A stretch of 64,000 nt of DNA from Lichenicola sp965198575 (GTDB lineage: Bacteria > Pseudomonadota > Alphaproteobacteria > Acetobacterales > Acetobacteraceae): contig NZ_OZ240671.1 in assembly GCF_965198575.1 (NCBI RefSeq), forward strand, positions 2,728,001-2,792,000, in the 5' to 3' direction. Positions 41,896-52,535 of the stretch are shown here, in pieces. The notes beneath the pieces were generated by a model that made no database searches, had not been told where the DNA came from, and worked only from the letters and a program-made list of their open reading frames with translations. Position numbers and translations under genes: made by a program. The stretch's first letter is position 1, and each line of letters starts with the position of its first letter.

Positions 41896-42795
41896 CGCGT
41901 CACGTCTGAACAGTCCCACCCTGACGCGGCGTCGTCCGCTTTCGTCCTGACGATCTCCTGCGCAGATGCGCCGGGGATCGTCGCCGCTGCCAGCGCCTGC
42001 CTGTTCGAGAGTGGCGGGAACATCCTGGACGCGCAGCAGTTCAACGACCTCGAGGGCGGCCGTTTCTTCATGCGCATCGTCTTCGCGGCGGGTCACCGCA
42101 CGGGAATGTCGGTGGCGGCGCTGCGCCGCGGCTTTGCAACAGTTGCCGACCGCTTCTCGATGCAATGGAGCTTGCGTCGGCAATCCGACCGGCGGCGGGT
42201 GATGATCCTCGTCTCGAAGCCGGACCACTGCCTCAACGACCTGCTCTATCGATGGCGAAACGGTGAGCTGCAGATGGATATCGCAGCGATCGTCTCCAAC
42301 CATTCACGCGAGACATATGGGCTCGAGAATTTTGACGACATCCCGTTCCACAGCCTGGGCAACGAAGACGGTCGCGACAGCAGGGAACGGCAGGAAGCCG
42401 AGATATGGCGGTTGGTTCAGGAGACCAGCGCAGACCTCGTCGTACTGGCGCGCTACATGCAGATCCTGTCGGAAGAATTGGTGGCGAGGCTCTCCGGCCG
42501 CTGCATCAACATCCATCACTCGTTCCTCCCAGGCTTCAAGGGAGCACGGCCCTATCACCAGGCGCATGCGGCCGGTGTGAAGCTGATCGGCGCCACCGCC
42601 CATTTCGTCACCGCGGCTCTCGACGAGGGTCCGATCATCGAACAGGATGTCGAACGGATCTCGCATCGCGACACGCCCGACGACCTGGTGCGCAAGGGCC
42701 GTGACATCGAGCGTCGCGTTCTTGCCCGTGCCGTGCACATCTTTCTCGACGACCGTGTGCTGCTCAACGGCCGAACGACCATCGTCTTCTCCTGA
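41892..42795 (+). CDS. purU: formyltetrahydrofolate deformylase PurU, start region broken
   Basis: The body is a full PurU: an ACT domain (FVLTISCADAPGIVAAASAC, then NILDAQQFNDLEGGRFFMR) followed by the formyltransferase-like domain with NIHHSFLPGFKGARPY and ALDEGPIIEQD. It hydrolyses 10-formyl-THF to supply formate for purine synthesis. The ACT frame runs back to the nrdB stop without any ATG, GTG or TTG. An ATG at 41892 overlaps the nrdB stop but reaches a TGA after five codons in another frame, so one base seems gained or lost near 41903-41910. Otherwise a CTG at 41947 or the internal ATG at 42070 (no ACT domain) would be used. A sequencing error is possible. Confidence 0.75.
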
Positions 42796-42913
42796 TCTGC
42801 CGGCGGCTTGCGCGACCGCCGCAACCGCATTGCCGGTCAACCGTTCATATTAAGCGCCAACTTATGCCGAGCGACCGGAACGGCAGGCGCCAGACCGTTC
42901 GAGGTTCGAAATC

Positions 42914-43489
42914 ATGGATCGCCCACTCGAAATTGCTTTCCACAATCTGCAAGCTTCTGAATCGGTCGAGGCCGAGATCAGGCGGCAGGTCAAGCGGTTG
43001 GAGGTGCGATACGGCCACCTGACCGGTTGCCGGGTTTCGGTCGAGGCCCTGCACCAGCAGCACCAGACCGGGAACCTGTTCGAGGTCCATGTGACCATGT
43101 CGGTCCCAGGCCGTGAATTGGCGGTGTCGCGTGAGTCGCATCATGCGCGTGAGCGCCATGCTCATCCGGACGTCTATACCTCACTGCGCGACGCGTTCAG
43201 GGCGGCCGAAAAGCAGCTCGAGGCCTATAAGTCGCGGCAGGCCGACCATACGCTGGCGCCTTCCGAAAGCGCCGGTGCATTGGCCGGCCAGATCGCCTTG
43301 ATCGAGCCCGGCGCGGATCACGGCTTCCTCATCGACAACGTTGGCACGCAACTGTACTTCCACCGCGACAGCGTGACGAACGGGCGCTTCGAGACCCTCA
43401 AGCGTGGCGACCCGGTTCATTATGTCGCCGGAAGCGGTGCGAGCGGACCGGTGGCCATCAAGGTCAGGCTTGTCTCGGGACCGGCCTGA
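42914..43489 (+). CDS. HPF/RaiA-like ribosome-associated protein fused to a cold-shock domain
   Basis: A 191-residue two-domain protein. Residues about 3-108 match the S30AE/HPF fold: LEIAFHNLQASESVEAEIRR, FEVHVTMSVPGRELAVSRE and DVYTSLRDAFRAAEKQLEAY. Residues about 125-190 match a cold-shock (OB) domain with HGFLIDNVGTQLYFHRDSV (RNP1- and RNP2-like strands) and LKRGDPVHYVAG. HPF domains silence ribosomes and cold-shock domains bind single-stranded nucleic acid. The protein may hibernate ribosomes under stress. It stands alone. Confidence 0.85.
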   Translation: MDRPLEIAFHNLQASESVEAEIRRQVKRLEVRYGHLTGCRVSVEALHQQHQTGNLFEVHVTMSVPGRELAVSRESHHARERHAHPDVYTSLRDAFRAAEKQLEAYKSRQADHTLAPSESAGALAGQIALIEPGADHGFLIDNVGTQLYFHRDSVTNGRFETLKRGDPVHYVAGSGASGPVAIKVRLVSGPA

Positions 43490-43503
43490 CACGGTGTCTT
43501 TTT
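43488..43503 (+). terminator. weak hairpin with T-run after the HPF fusion gene
   Basis: GACA-CGG-TGTC followed by five T residues, beginning within the stop codon of the HPF-cold-shock gene. The stem is only four base pairs, so this is a marginal intrinsic terminator. Confidence 0.3.
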
Positions 43504-43620
43504 CTGGCAAGCCTTCCGAGCCATGACGCAGCATTCGCTTCCTCTAACGAAAAGTTAGTGCTATGACATTCTCGTGAGTTGGTCCGTTGAGAGCGGCGAC
43601 GAGTTTGGGGAATATGGGTC

Positions 43621-44043
43621 ATGCAAACAGACTGGCCGTGGCTTGAAGTCGCCGCCCCGGTATCCGGCGCCGCCCGATCGTTGCCATTTCTCGCGGACGC
43701 CGAATCCGGCCGTGACGCGCCGGTTTCTCGCCAGCAGCGGCAACTCCCCGAGCGCATATTGGTGGCGGTTCACCAGGCTTGCGACCTCCTCGATCTCGAT
43801 GTGGCGGGCAGCCTGCTACAGGTTCTGGAAGTCGTGCTGATGCAACCGCAGCCGGGGCTAAAACAGGTTCCCAAGGGTTCGTCGAAGCGCGTCATCGAAG
43901 GCATGATCGCGGCTCATGCTCGACTCTGGCACCTGCGCCACGCGAATGATGTCGAGCAGTCCGAGGGCGTTCACGCCACCGCCGGACTTGGCCCCTCCGG
44001 CCACGCGATGTCCCCCTCTATGGGCGCACCATTGGCAATCTGA
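43621..44043 (+). CDS. hypothetical protein
   Basis: A 140-residue open frame. Its central part looks like real helical protein: ERILVAVHQACDLLDLDVAG, SLLQVLEVVLMQPQPG and SKRVIEGMIAAHARLWHLRH. The last 20 residues (GPSGHAMSPSMGAPLAI) look unconstrained. No family is recognised. It sits between the HPF fusion and a recombinase remnant, so it could be cargo of a lost mobile element. A GGGGAA about 12 bases before the ATG is a possible binding site. Confidence 0.5.
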   Translation: MQTDWPWLEVAAPVSGAARSLPFLADAESGRDAPVSRQQRQLPERILVAVHQACDLLDLDVAGSLLQVLEVVLMQPQPGLKQVPKGSSKRVIEGMIAAHARLWHLRHANDVEQSEGVHATAGLGPSGHAMSPSMGAPLAI

Positions 44044-44136
44044 GGGCGCTATCCGTAACATCCGACTGGTGGGCCGCAGGACAAGTATGCACCTGCCGAC
44101 TTCAACGGACTTTGATCATGTCTGCGCCGATATGAA

Positions 44137-44740
44137 CTACAAGAATGCAGACCCGGCATGGTCGACGAACAATTCTTCGTCCCGGACATAAGTATTCAAG
44201 CCCTCGAGGCTCGCATGCCGCGAGACGTCGCGCTACCCGGCGGAACACCGGACTCTTTTCGATCTTTTCGGCATCGAGCCAGTCACGCACAGCCTGTATG
44301 GACCGGAGGCTGTCACCCTCGGGGATTGCGATTTGTTGGCCACGCCCTTCCTGATCCATTTTCGAGCCGCGAATCAGCACCTTGATGCCTCTCGGCTCGA
44401 ACTTCACGTCGGCGAGGTTCAGAACCACAAGCTCCGACCTGCGATAGGCTCCTACAAATCCCAGGGCCAGTAATGCGCGATCGCGCTTGCCACGCGGCGA
44501 ATATCTCTTTTCGATCCGCAACTGGGGAAACGCTTCGGTTTGTAAGTCGCTTCACGAAGCTGATGTCGGCAAGCCGCCGTCCTAGGGTCGCGGGGTTCGT
44601 CCCGCCGACCGTGCTCCAACTTATGAACTTCGCCACTGTCCCGGGATCAGCAGGTATTACCTGCACCCCAACCTTCGCGCACCAGTCATGGAAGCAGCGC
44701 CGATCCGTTCTACATGCGCGAACGGTAGCGTCTGTGTTCG
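44137..44740 (-). pseudogene. decayed tyrosine recombinase (phage-type integrase)
   Basis: Three pieces in different frames line up with an integrase. The N-terminal core-binding part (CRTDRRCFHDWCAKVGVQVI, DPGTVAKFISW, ATLGRRLADI) spans about 44516-44726. The catalytic-domain start (KRDRALLALGFVGAYRRSEL, which carries the first catalytic Arg) spans 44234-44521. The C-terminus (RHASLEGLNTYVRDEELF, with the catalytic Tyr at 44188-44190) ends in TAG at 44137. Two internal deletions and frame changes remove the His-x-x-Arg block, so it is inactive. About 175 bases between it and the next gene hold nothing recognisable. Confidence 0.75.
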
Positions 44741-44915
44741 CGTCAACAAAAACGTGCGCTTCAACGCTTCGAGCGTGATGCTGGTGCCGGTGACGGCGCG
44801 GTCGGGCGAGACCGTCGGCGCATCGGCGCTCATGAGGCCGGGCTTCCAGCTTCACTCTCATCTTGCGTCAAACACGAATTCCGTAAATCGGTCAACGAAC
44901 TTCAAGCCCGCTGTA

Positions 44916-46124
44916 TTACGCGTCCGCGAACACCCCTGCGAAACGATCCACTGCCCAATCGACGGTCTCGGCATCGATGACCAGCGGCGGCGTCACCCGC
45001 AGCGTGTGGGTGTGGGTCTCCTTGCACAGCACGCCCTGCTCGCGGAGTTTCTCGCAGAACCGACGCGCGCCGCCGGCCGCCGGATCGAGCTCGACCGCGA
45101 TCATCAGGCCACGCCCGCGGACCTCGCGAACGACGCCGCTCTGGATTGCCGCCAGCCCGTCCTGCAACCGCCGCCCCATGCGCGCCGAGTTCTCGATCAT
45201 GCCCTCCTCGACCAGCACCTTCAGCGCCATGCGCGAAACGGCACACGCAAGCGGGTTGCCGCCGAAGGTGGAGCCGTGCTCGCCGGGCTTCAGCACGCCC
45301 ATCGCCGCCTCGTGGCTGAGCAGCGCCGAGACCGGATAGAAGCCGCCGGACAGCGCCTTGCCGATCACCGTCAGGTCCGCCTCGATGCCCTCATGCTCCT
45401 CGGCAAGCAATGCGCCGGTGCGGCCCAGGCCTGTCTGGATCTCGTCCAGGATCAGCAGCACGTCATGTTGCGTGCAGAGTGCCCGCGCCCGTTGCAGGTA
45501 GCCGTCGGGCGGGATGATCACGCCGGCCTCGCCCTGGATCGGCTCGACCAGGAACGCCGCCGTGCTGGGGGTGATCGCGGCCTCGAGCGCGTCGGCATCG
45601 CCGTACGGAACGATCCGGAAGCCCGGGGTGAACGGGCCGAAGCCGGCACGCGACGGGTCGTCGGTGCTGAAGCTCACGATCGACAGCGTACGGCCATGGA
45701 AGTTGCCGTCGCAGACGATGATCTCCGCCTGCTCGGGCAGCACACCCTTGACCTGGTAGGCCCACTTGCGCGCGACCTTGAGTGCCGTTTCCACCGCCTC
45801 CGCGCCGGAATTCATCGGCAGCACCCGGGTCGAGCGGGTGAGGGTGCAGAGCTCCTCGTAGAACAGCCCGAGCTGATCGTTATGGAAGGCGCGCGAGGTC
45901 AGGGTGAGGCGGGACGCCTGCTCGGTCATGGCGGCCAGGATGCGCGGGTGGCAGTGGCCCTGGTTGACCGCGGAGTAGGCCGACAGGCAGTCGAGATACC
46001 GCGTGCCATCGAGGTCCCAGACCCAGACGCCCTCGCCCCGCGACAGCATGACGTCGAGCGGCTTGTAGTTGCTGGCGCCGTAGCGGCGTTCCTTGGCAAG
46101 CAGGTCCTGGCTCAGCGTCGACAT
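44916..46124 (-). CDS. rocD: ornithine aminotransferase
   Basis: A 402-residue class III PLP aminotransferase with the ornithine-oxo-acid pattern: GVWVWDLDGTRYLDCLSAYS, VNQGHCHPRI, LPMNSGAEAVETALK, GNFHGRTLSIVS, LILDEIQTGLGRTG and the PLP lysine in VIGKALSGGFYPVSA. The C-terminal block CKETHTHTLRVTPPLVI also fits. It converts ornithine and 2-oxoglutarate to glutamate semialdehyde and glutamate. No partner arginine genes are nearby. Confidence 0.93.
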   Translation of the reverse strand: MSTLSQDLLAKERRYGASNYKPLDVMLSRGEGVWVWDLDGTRYLDCLSAYSAVNQGHCHPRILAAMTEQASRLTLTSRAFHNDQLGLFYEELCTLTRSTRVLPMNSGAEAVETALKVARKWAYQVKGVLPEQAEIIVCDGNFHGRTLSIVSFSTDDPSRAGFGPFTPGFRIVPYGDADALEAAITPSTAAFLVEPIQGEAGVIIPPDGYLQRARALCTQHDVLLILDEIQTGLGRTGALLAEEHEGIEADLTVIGKALSGGFYPVSALLSHEAAMGVLKPGEHGSTFGGNPLACAVSRMALKVLVEEGMIENSARMGRRLQDGLAAIQSGVVREVRGRGLMIAVELDPAAGGARRFCEKLREQGVLCKETHTHTLRVTPPLVIDAETVDWAVDRFAGVFADA

Positions 46125-46184
46125 CGGGCACCTCCGGCCGGCCCGGAGGAGCAGCGGCGTATCAGACCGCGGCTGGCGGCCGGC

Positions 46185-47015
46185 TCAGCAGGTTGCGGCC
46201 ACCGCGCGGATGCGGGCGACCGACCTGTCGTTCGATGGGATCACGGACAGCACCAGATCGTCCAGGAAATCGATGTTGCTGGCGCGCGGACCGGCGGCAT
46301 TGCTGACGATACGGGTGCCACCCGGACGGATCAGCGAATGGGTGCGATGAACGTGGCCATGGATCCACAGGTCGACGACACCGGTATCGGTCAGGTGCGA
46401 CAGGTCCGAGGCCGAGTTGCCGGCGGTCCAGCTGCCCCAGAGATGCTCGGGCACGCAAAGCGGGTGGGGCGCGTGGTGGGTCACAACCACCACCGGACGC
46501 GGGTCTACATCGCGGCGGTCGCCCTCACTGAGCAGCTGCGATTCCAGCCGCGTCCGGAGCAGCCCGTGCAGTCGGGCGGCATCGCCGTTGGTGAGCGGTC
46601 GGTGGCCTTCGACGCCGGCAGTAATGTCGATCGGCTCGCCGGTCGGGGCACCCTGCTGCACGGAGTGACCGCCGAGCCAGCCATCCGCCCAGAGCGTGCC
46701 GCCGAGGAAGCGCAGGCCGCAATGCGCCACCTCGTCACCCTCAAGCAGGGTCACGCCGAGCCGCAATGCCTCGGCCCGCGCCGGCTCCAGGTCGGCGGGT
46801 ACCGAGCCGTTCCAGTATTCGTGGTTGCCCATCACGAATACCGACGGTCGGCCGGCTGCCAGCGACGCGACGATGCGCAGCGCCTGCCGGGTGTCGCCCT
46901 GAAAAATGTCGCCCGCCGCCACGAGAACGTCGAAGTCCGGACGTCGCGGCCGATAGGATTGCGGATACGGCACCGCCTCGAGATGCAGATCCGAGAGCAC
47001 CCAGAGCCTGGTCAT
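46185..47015 (-). CDS. calcineurin-like metallophosphoesterase
   Basis: A 276-residue enzyme with the ordered metal motifs of the family: LWVLSDLHLE (D-x-H), DVLVAAGDIFQGD (GD), VFVMGNHEYW (GNHE), VVVTHHAPHPLC (H) and LWIHGHVHRTH (GHxH). It hydrolyses an unknown phosphoester. The ATG at 47015 is chosen because the frame to 47147 runs through serB. It lies 13 bases after serB on the same strand. Confidence 0.88.
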   Translation of the reverse strand: MTRLWVLSDLHLEAVPYPQSYRPRRPDFDVLVAAGDIFQGDTRQALRIVASLAAGRPSVFVMGNHEYWNGSVPADLEPARAEALRLGVTLLEGDEVAHCGLRFLGGTLWADGWLGGHSVQQGAPTGEPIDITAGVEGHRPLTNGDAARLHGLLRTRLESQLLSEGDRRDVDPRPVVVVTHHAPHPLCVPEHLWGSWTAGNSASDLSHLTDTGVVDLWIHGHVHRTHSLIRPGGTRIVSNAAGPRASNIDFLDDLVLSVIPSNDRSVARIRAVAATC

Positions 47016-47028
47016 GAGGGAGGCCTGG

Positions 47029-47919
47029 TCACTCGACGAAATCCGCCAGCCGGTAGCCCTGCGCGAACAGCAGGGCGCGCAGGTCGGCGTGGTCGATGCG
47101 GTTGTGGATCGCCGCCGAGACCACCGGCCGCGCGTGGTAGGCGACACCGAGACCGGCCTCGCGCAGCATGTCGAGATCGTTGGCGCCGTCGCCTACCGCC
47201 AGGGTCGCCGCCATGCGCAGGCCACGCGATTCCGCCAGGCTGCGCAGCGATTCCAGCTTGGCGGCACGGCCCAGGATCGGTTCGGCGACGGTGCCGGTCA
47301 GGCGGTCGCGGTCGATGCCGAGCTGGTTGGCGTGGTGGATGTCGAAGCCGCACAGCTCGGCCACCCGGCCGGTGAACCAGGTGAAGCCGCCGGACACCAG
47401 CGCCGTGGAAGCGTTGTGCGCCCGCATCGTGGCAACCAGCGTGCGGGCACCCGGCGTCAGGTGGGTGTCGGCCCAGGTTGTCTTGAGCAGGCTGGCCGGC
47501 TTGCCGCGCAGCAGCGCCACCCGCTCGCGCAGGGCGGCGGCGAAGTCGATCTCGCCGTTCATGCTGCGCCGGGTGATCTCGGCGACACGCTCGCCGACGC
47601 CGGCAAGGGCTGCCAGTTCGTCCAGGGTCTCGGAGGCGACGATGGTGCTGTCCATGTCGGCGACCAGCAGCCCCTTGCGCCGTCCGCGGGTTCGGGTCAG
47701 CAGCACGTCGATCGGCTGGCCTTCGAAGCCGGCGCGGATTTCTTCGAGGCCGGGGCCCCAGGCCGTGAGGGGCGGGCAGGGGATGTCCACGGCCTCGCCA
47801 TCGGACAGAATGACGGGCGGGGCGCCGGACACCAGCTCGCGCGCCTGCTCGATCACGGCAGGAGGCAGGACCCCGGCCTCGCGCCGGACAACAAGCGTGA
47901 GTGTATAAGGAAGCGTCAT
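47029..47919 (-). CDS. serB: phosphoserine phosphatase SerB
   Basis: A 296-residue HAD phosphatase. The nucleophile motif VADMDSTIVASETLDE (Asp88 and Asp90), TALVSGGFTWF (motif II) and AVGDGANDLDML (motif IV) are complete. An N-terminal ACT-like region precedes it. It makes serine from phosphoserine. The ATG at 47919 gives the family length; the extension to 48009 is not conserved. It is divergent from miaA. Confidence 0.94.
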   Translation of the reverse strand: MTLPYTLTLVVRREAGVLPPAVIEQARELVSGAPPVILSDGEAVDIPCPPLTAWGPGLEEIRAGFEGQPIDVLLTRTRGRRKGLLVADMDSTIVASETLDELAALAGVGERVAEITRRSMNGEIDFAAALRERVALLRGKPASLLKTTWADTHLTPGARTLVATMRAHNASTALVSGGFTWFTGRVAELCGFDIHHANQLGIDRDRLTGTVAEPILGRAAKLESLRSLAESRGLRMAATLAVGDGANDLDMLREAGLGVAYHARPVVSAAIHNRIDHADLRALLFAQGYRLADFVE

Positions 47920-47969
47920 GATCGGAGAGGCGAGCCTGTTGCTGCTTCGCGTGTGGCAGGGATGACGAG

Positions 47970-48980
47970 ATGAGGCAAGGCGGACCAGCCATGCAACCAG
48001 TAGCTGCAAAACCTTGCCTAATCGTTACCGGCCCAACCTGCAGCGGCAAGTCCTCATTGGCGATGCGGCTGGCCCAGGCGCTCGGCGGCTGCATCATCAA
48101 CGCGGACGCGATGCAGGTGTACCGGGAGCTGCGCGTCCTGACGGCGCGCCCGACCGAGGACGAGGAGCGGCTGGTGCCGCACGCACTGTATGGAGTTCGA
48201 CCGGCGGCCCTGGCGGGCAGTGTCGCCTGGTGGCGCGAGGAGGCGCTGGCGGCGATGCAGGGCGCCTGGGATGCCGGGCGGCTGCCGATCCTGTGCGGTG
48301 GCACCGGGATGTATCTGCGCGCGCTCACCGACGGGCTGGCGGCGATCCCGGAGCCTGGCGAGGAAGCGCGGGCCGAGGCGCGAATGCTGCTCGAGCAGCT
48401 GGGGCCGGCAGGGCTCCACGTTCGGCTGGGCGAGGTCGATCCGGCGGGTGCTGCGCTGCTGCGGCCCTCCGACGGCCAGCGGCTGGCGCGTGCGTGGGAG
48501 GTCTGGGCCGGCACCGGTCGCGGCATCGCCGAATGGCGCACGATGCCGGGTCTGCCGCCGGCGCACTGCCGCTTCGTGGCGATCCGGCTGGACCCGCCGC
48601 GCGATGCGTTGCGTGCGGCGATCGATGCGCGGTTCGGCGACATGCTGGAAACCGGCGCGCTGGACGAGGTGGCGGCCCTGCTCGCGCTTTCGCTGCAGCC
48701 GGAACTGCCGGCGATGCGGGCGCATGGCGTGTCGGAGCTTGCCGCACACCTCCGCGATGGTGTGCCGCTCGCCGAGGCGCGGCGCCGGGCGGTGCTTGCG
48801 CAGGGCCAGTACACCAAGCGGCAGGCGACCTGGTTCGCGCATCACCCTCTGGCACCGCCGGAGCAGACGCTCACAATCAACAAGCGGATATCTGTCACGA
48901 CGCAACAAATGGAAAGATCGATCGCTGATTCGATAGCATTTGTTCGTTCCGCCGTTGACGCCCCGGTCTTCACGGCTTAG
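47970..48980 (+). CDS. miaA: tRNA dimethylallyltransferase MiaA
   Basis: A 336-residue enzyme that adds dimethylallyl to A37 of tRNAs reading U-starting codons. The P-loop is VTGPTCSGKSSLAMRLAQ. The acceptor motif NADAMQVYRELRVLTARPT, PILCGGTGMYLRAL and the C-terminal QGQYTKRQATWFAHH are present. Two ATGs are possible (47970 and 47991); both have purine-rich sequence upstream, and the longer is given. The tail after residue 300 is longer than in most relatives. Confidence 0.94.
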   Translation: MRQGGPAMQPVAAKPCLIVTGPTCSGKSSLAMRLAQALGGCIINADAMQVYRELRVLTARPTEDEERLVPHALYGVRPAALAGSVAWWREEALAAMQGAWDAGRLPILCGGTGMYLRALTDGLAAIPEPGEEARAEARMLLEQLGPAGLHVRLGEVDPAGAALLRPSDGQRLARAWEVWAGTGRGIAEWRTMPGLPPAHCRFVAIRLDPPRDALRAAIDARFGDMLETGALDEVAALLALSLQPELPAMRAHGVSELAAHLRDGVPLAEARRRAVLAQGQYTKRQATWFAHHPLAPPEQTLTINKRISVTTQQMERSIADSIAFVRSAVDAPVFTA

Positions 48981-49019
48981 AGCAGGCGCCTCCGCAGGAG
49001 CACGAGACGGGAGCATGAC

Positions 49020-50855
<1,836 letters not shown>

Positions 50856-50872
50856 CGTCCTTCGTAGAGTTT

Positions 50873-50913
50873 CCAAAGGCCTGGCCTTTGGCGGGTCCAG
50901 GGCAGAGCCCTGG
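50873..50913 (+). repeat. REP-like double palindrome between ilvB and ilvN
   Basis: Two adjacent stem-loops: CCAAAGGCC-T-GGCCTTTGG (50873-50891) and CCAGGGC-AGA-GCCCTGG (50897-50913). They fill the 75-base gap between ilvB and ilvN, just before the ilvN binding site (CGAGGAG). Such GC-rich palindromes are common interspersed units in related genomes. In the transcript they could stabilise or separate expression of the two subunits. Confidence 0.55.
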
Positions 50914-50930
50914 CCTTTCGAGGAGTATCC

Positions 50931-51446
50931 ATGCCCCGCCCAGAAGAGCCGCAGATATCCGCGGTCATATCCGTCCTGGTGGAAAACGAGAGCGGGGTGC
51001 TGGCCCGCGTGATCGGCCTGTTTTCCGGCCGCGGCTACAATATCGAGAGCCTGACCGTGGCCCCCGTCGAGGATGGCGGCAATCGCTCGCGCATCAACAT
51101 CGTGACGTCCGGCACTGCGATGGTGATCGAGCAGATCAAGGCGCTGCTGTATCGCCTGGTGCCGGTGCACAAGGTGTCGGACCTGACGCAGAGCGGCCCG
51201 CATGTTGCGCGCGAGATGGCGCTGATCAAGGTCGTGTCGAGTGGCGAGATGCGGGGCGAGGCGTTGCGGATTGCCGACGCATTCCGGGCGCGTCCGGTCG
51301 ACACGACGGTCGGCAGTTTCGTGTTCGAGCTGACCGGCGCCACCGACAAGATCGAGAGCTTCATCGACCTGATGCGCCCGCTCGGCCTGGTCGAGGTTTC
51401 CCGCACCGGCGTTGCCGCGATCGCTCGCGGTCCCCGGACCATCTGA
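50931..51446 (+). CDS. ilvN: acetolactate synthase, small (regulatory) subunit
   Basis: A 171-residue protein. The N-terminal ACT domain has ISVLVENESGVLARVIGLFS and GYNIESLTVAP. A second ACT-like domain from about residue 85 has IADAFRARPVDTTVGSFVFE. It activates IlvB and confers valine feedback inhibition. The ATG at 50931 follows CGAGGAG. Confidence 0.95.
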   Translation: MPRPEEPQISAVISVLVENESGVLARVIGLFSGRGYNIESLTVAPVEDGGNRSRINIVTSGTAMVIEQIKALLYRLVPVHKVSDLTQSGPHVAREMALIKVVSSGEMRGEALRIADAFRARPVDTTVGSFVFELTGATDKIESFIDLMRPLGLVEVSRTGVAAIARGPRTI

Positions 51447-51483
51447 AACGCCTTCAGTCCGCTTTTCCCCAAGGAGAATACCC

Positions 51484-52503
51484 ATGCGCGTGTATTACGA
51501 TCGCGACGCCGACGTGAACCTGATCAAGGGCCGCAAGGTCGCGATCATCGGCTATGGCAGCCAGGGTCACGCCCATGCCAACAACCTGAAGGATAGCGGT
51601 GCCACCGAGCTCGTGGTGGCGCTGCGCCCCGGTTCGGCCGGTATTGCCAAGGCGGAGGCGGCCGGCCTGCGGGTGATGGGTCCGTCCGAGGCGGCGGCGT
51701 GGGCCGACGTCGTGATGGTGCTCACCCCCGACGAGCTGCAGGGCGACCTGTATGTCGAGCACCTGCACAAGAACCTCCGGCAGGGTGCGGCAATCGCGTT
51801 CGCGCACGGGCTGTCGATCCATTTCCGGGTGATCGAGCCGCGGCCGGATCTCGACGTGTTCATGATCGCGCCGAAGGGTCCGGGACATACGGTGCGTTCG
51901 GAATACCAGCGTGGCGGCGGCGTGCCGTGCCTGGTGGCGGTGGCGCAGAACCCGTCCGGCAACGCGCTCGAGATTGCGCTGAGCTATGCGAGTGCGATCG
52001 GCGGCGGTCGTGCCGGCATCATCGAGACCAGCTTCAAGGAGGAGTGCGAGACCGACCTGTTCGGCGAGCAGGCGGTGCTGTGCGGCGGGCTGGTCGAGCT
52101 GATCCGTGCCGGATTCGAGACTTTGGTCGAGGGTGGATATGCGCCCGAGATGGCGTATTTCGAGTGCCTGCACGAGGTGAAGCTGATCGTCGACCTGATC
52201 TATGAGGGCGGCATCGCCAACATGAACTACTCGATCAGCAACACCGCGGAATACGGCGAGTACGTCACCGGGCCGCGCATCGTCACCGCCGAGACCAAGG
52301 CCGAGATGAAGCGCGTGCTGACCGACATCCAGAACGGCACGTTCGCACGCAACTGGCTGCTCGAGAACAAGGTCGGCCAGGTTGGCTTCAAGGCGATCCG
52401 CGCGCGGAATGCCGACCACCAGATCGAGCATGTCGGCGAAAAGCTGCGTGCGATGATGCCGTGGATCGGCAAGAACGCGCTGGTCGACAAGGCCCGCAAC
52501 TGA
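51484..52503 (+). CDS. ilvC: ketol-acid reductoisomerase
   Basis: A 339-residue class I enzyme. The NADPH fold has AIIGYGSQGHAHANNLKDSG. VFMIAPKGPGHTVRSEYQ and ETDLFGEQAVLCGG (metal-binding Asp and Glu) follow, and the knotted domain ends with EHVGEKLRAMMPW. It converts acetolactate to dihydroxyisovalerate. The ATG at 51484 follows AAGGAGAATACC, a strong binding site. It is the third gene of the ilvBNC unit. Confidence 0.97.
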   Translation: MRVYYDRDADVNLIKGRKVAIIGYGSQGHAHANNLKDSGATELVVALRPGSAGIAKAEAAGLRVMGPSEAAAWADVVMVLTPDELQGDLYVEHLHKNLRQGAAIAFAHGLSIHFRVIEPRPDLDVFMIAPKGPGHTVRSEYQRGGGVPCLVAVAQNPSGNALEIALSYASAIGGGRAGIIETSFKEECETDLFGEQAVLCGGLVELIRAGFETLVEGGYAPEMAYFECLHEVKLIVDLIYEGGIANMNYSISNTAEYGEYVTGPRIVTAETKAEMKRVLTDIQNGTFARNWLLENKVGQVGFKAIRARNADHQIEHVGEKLRAMMPWIGKNALVDKARN

Positions 52504-52535
52504 GCATCGTCCGAACCGCCGAAGGGATACAGGAA

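Noticed and set aside
41893..41946. nrdB-purU fusion by stop-codon read-through (same frame)
   Set aside because: The frames do coincide, but NrdB and PurU are separate enzymes and no read-through context is visible. A lost base is simpler.
44688..47375. 895-codon plus-strand frame opposite rocD and the phosphoesterase
   Set aside because: Low-complexity antisense of two clear genes on the other strand.
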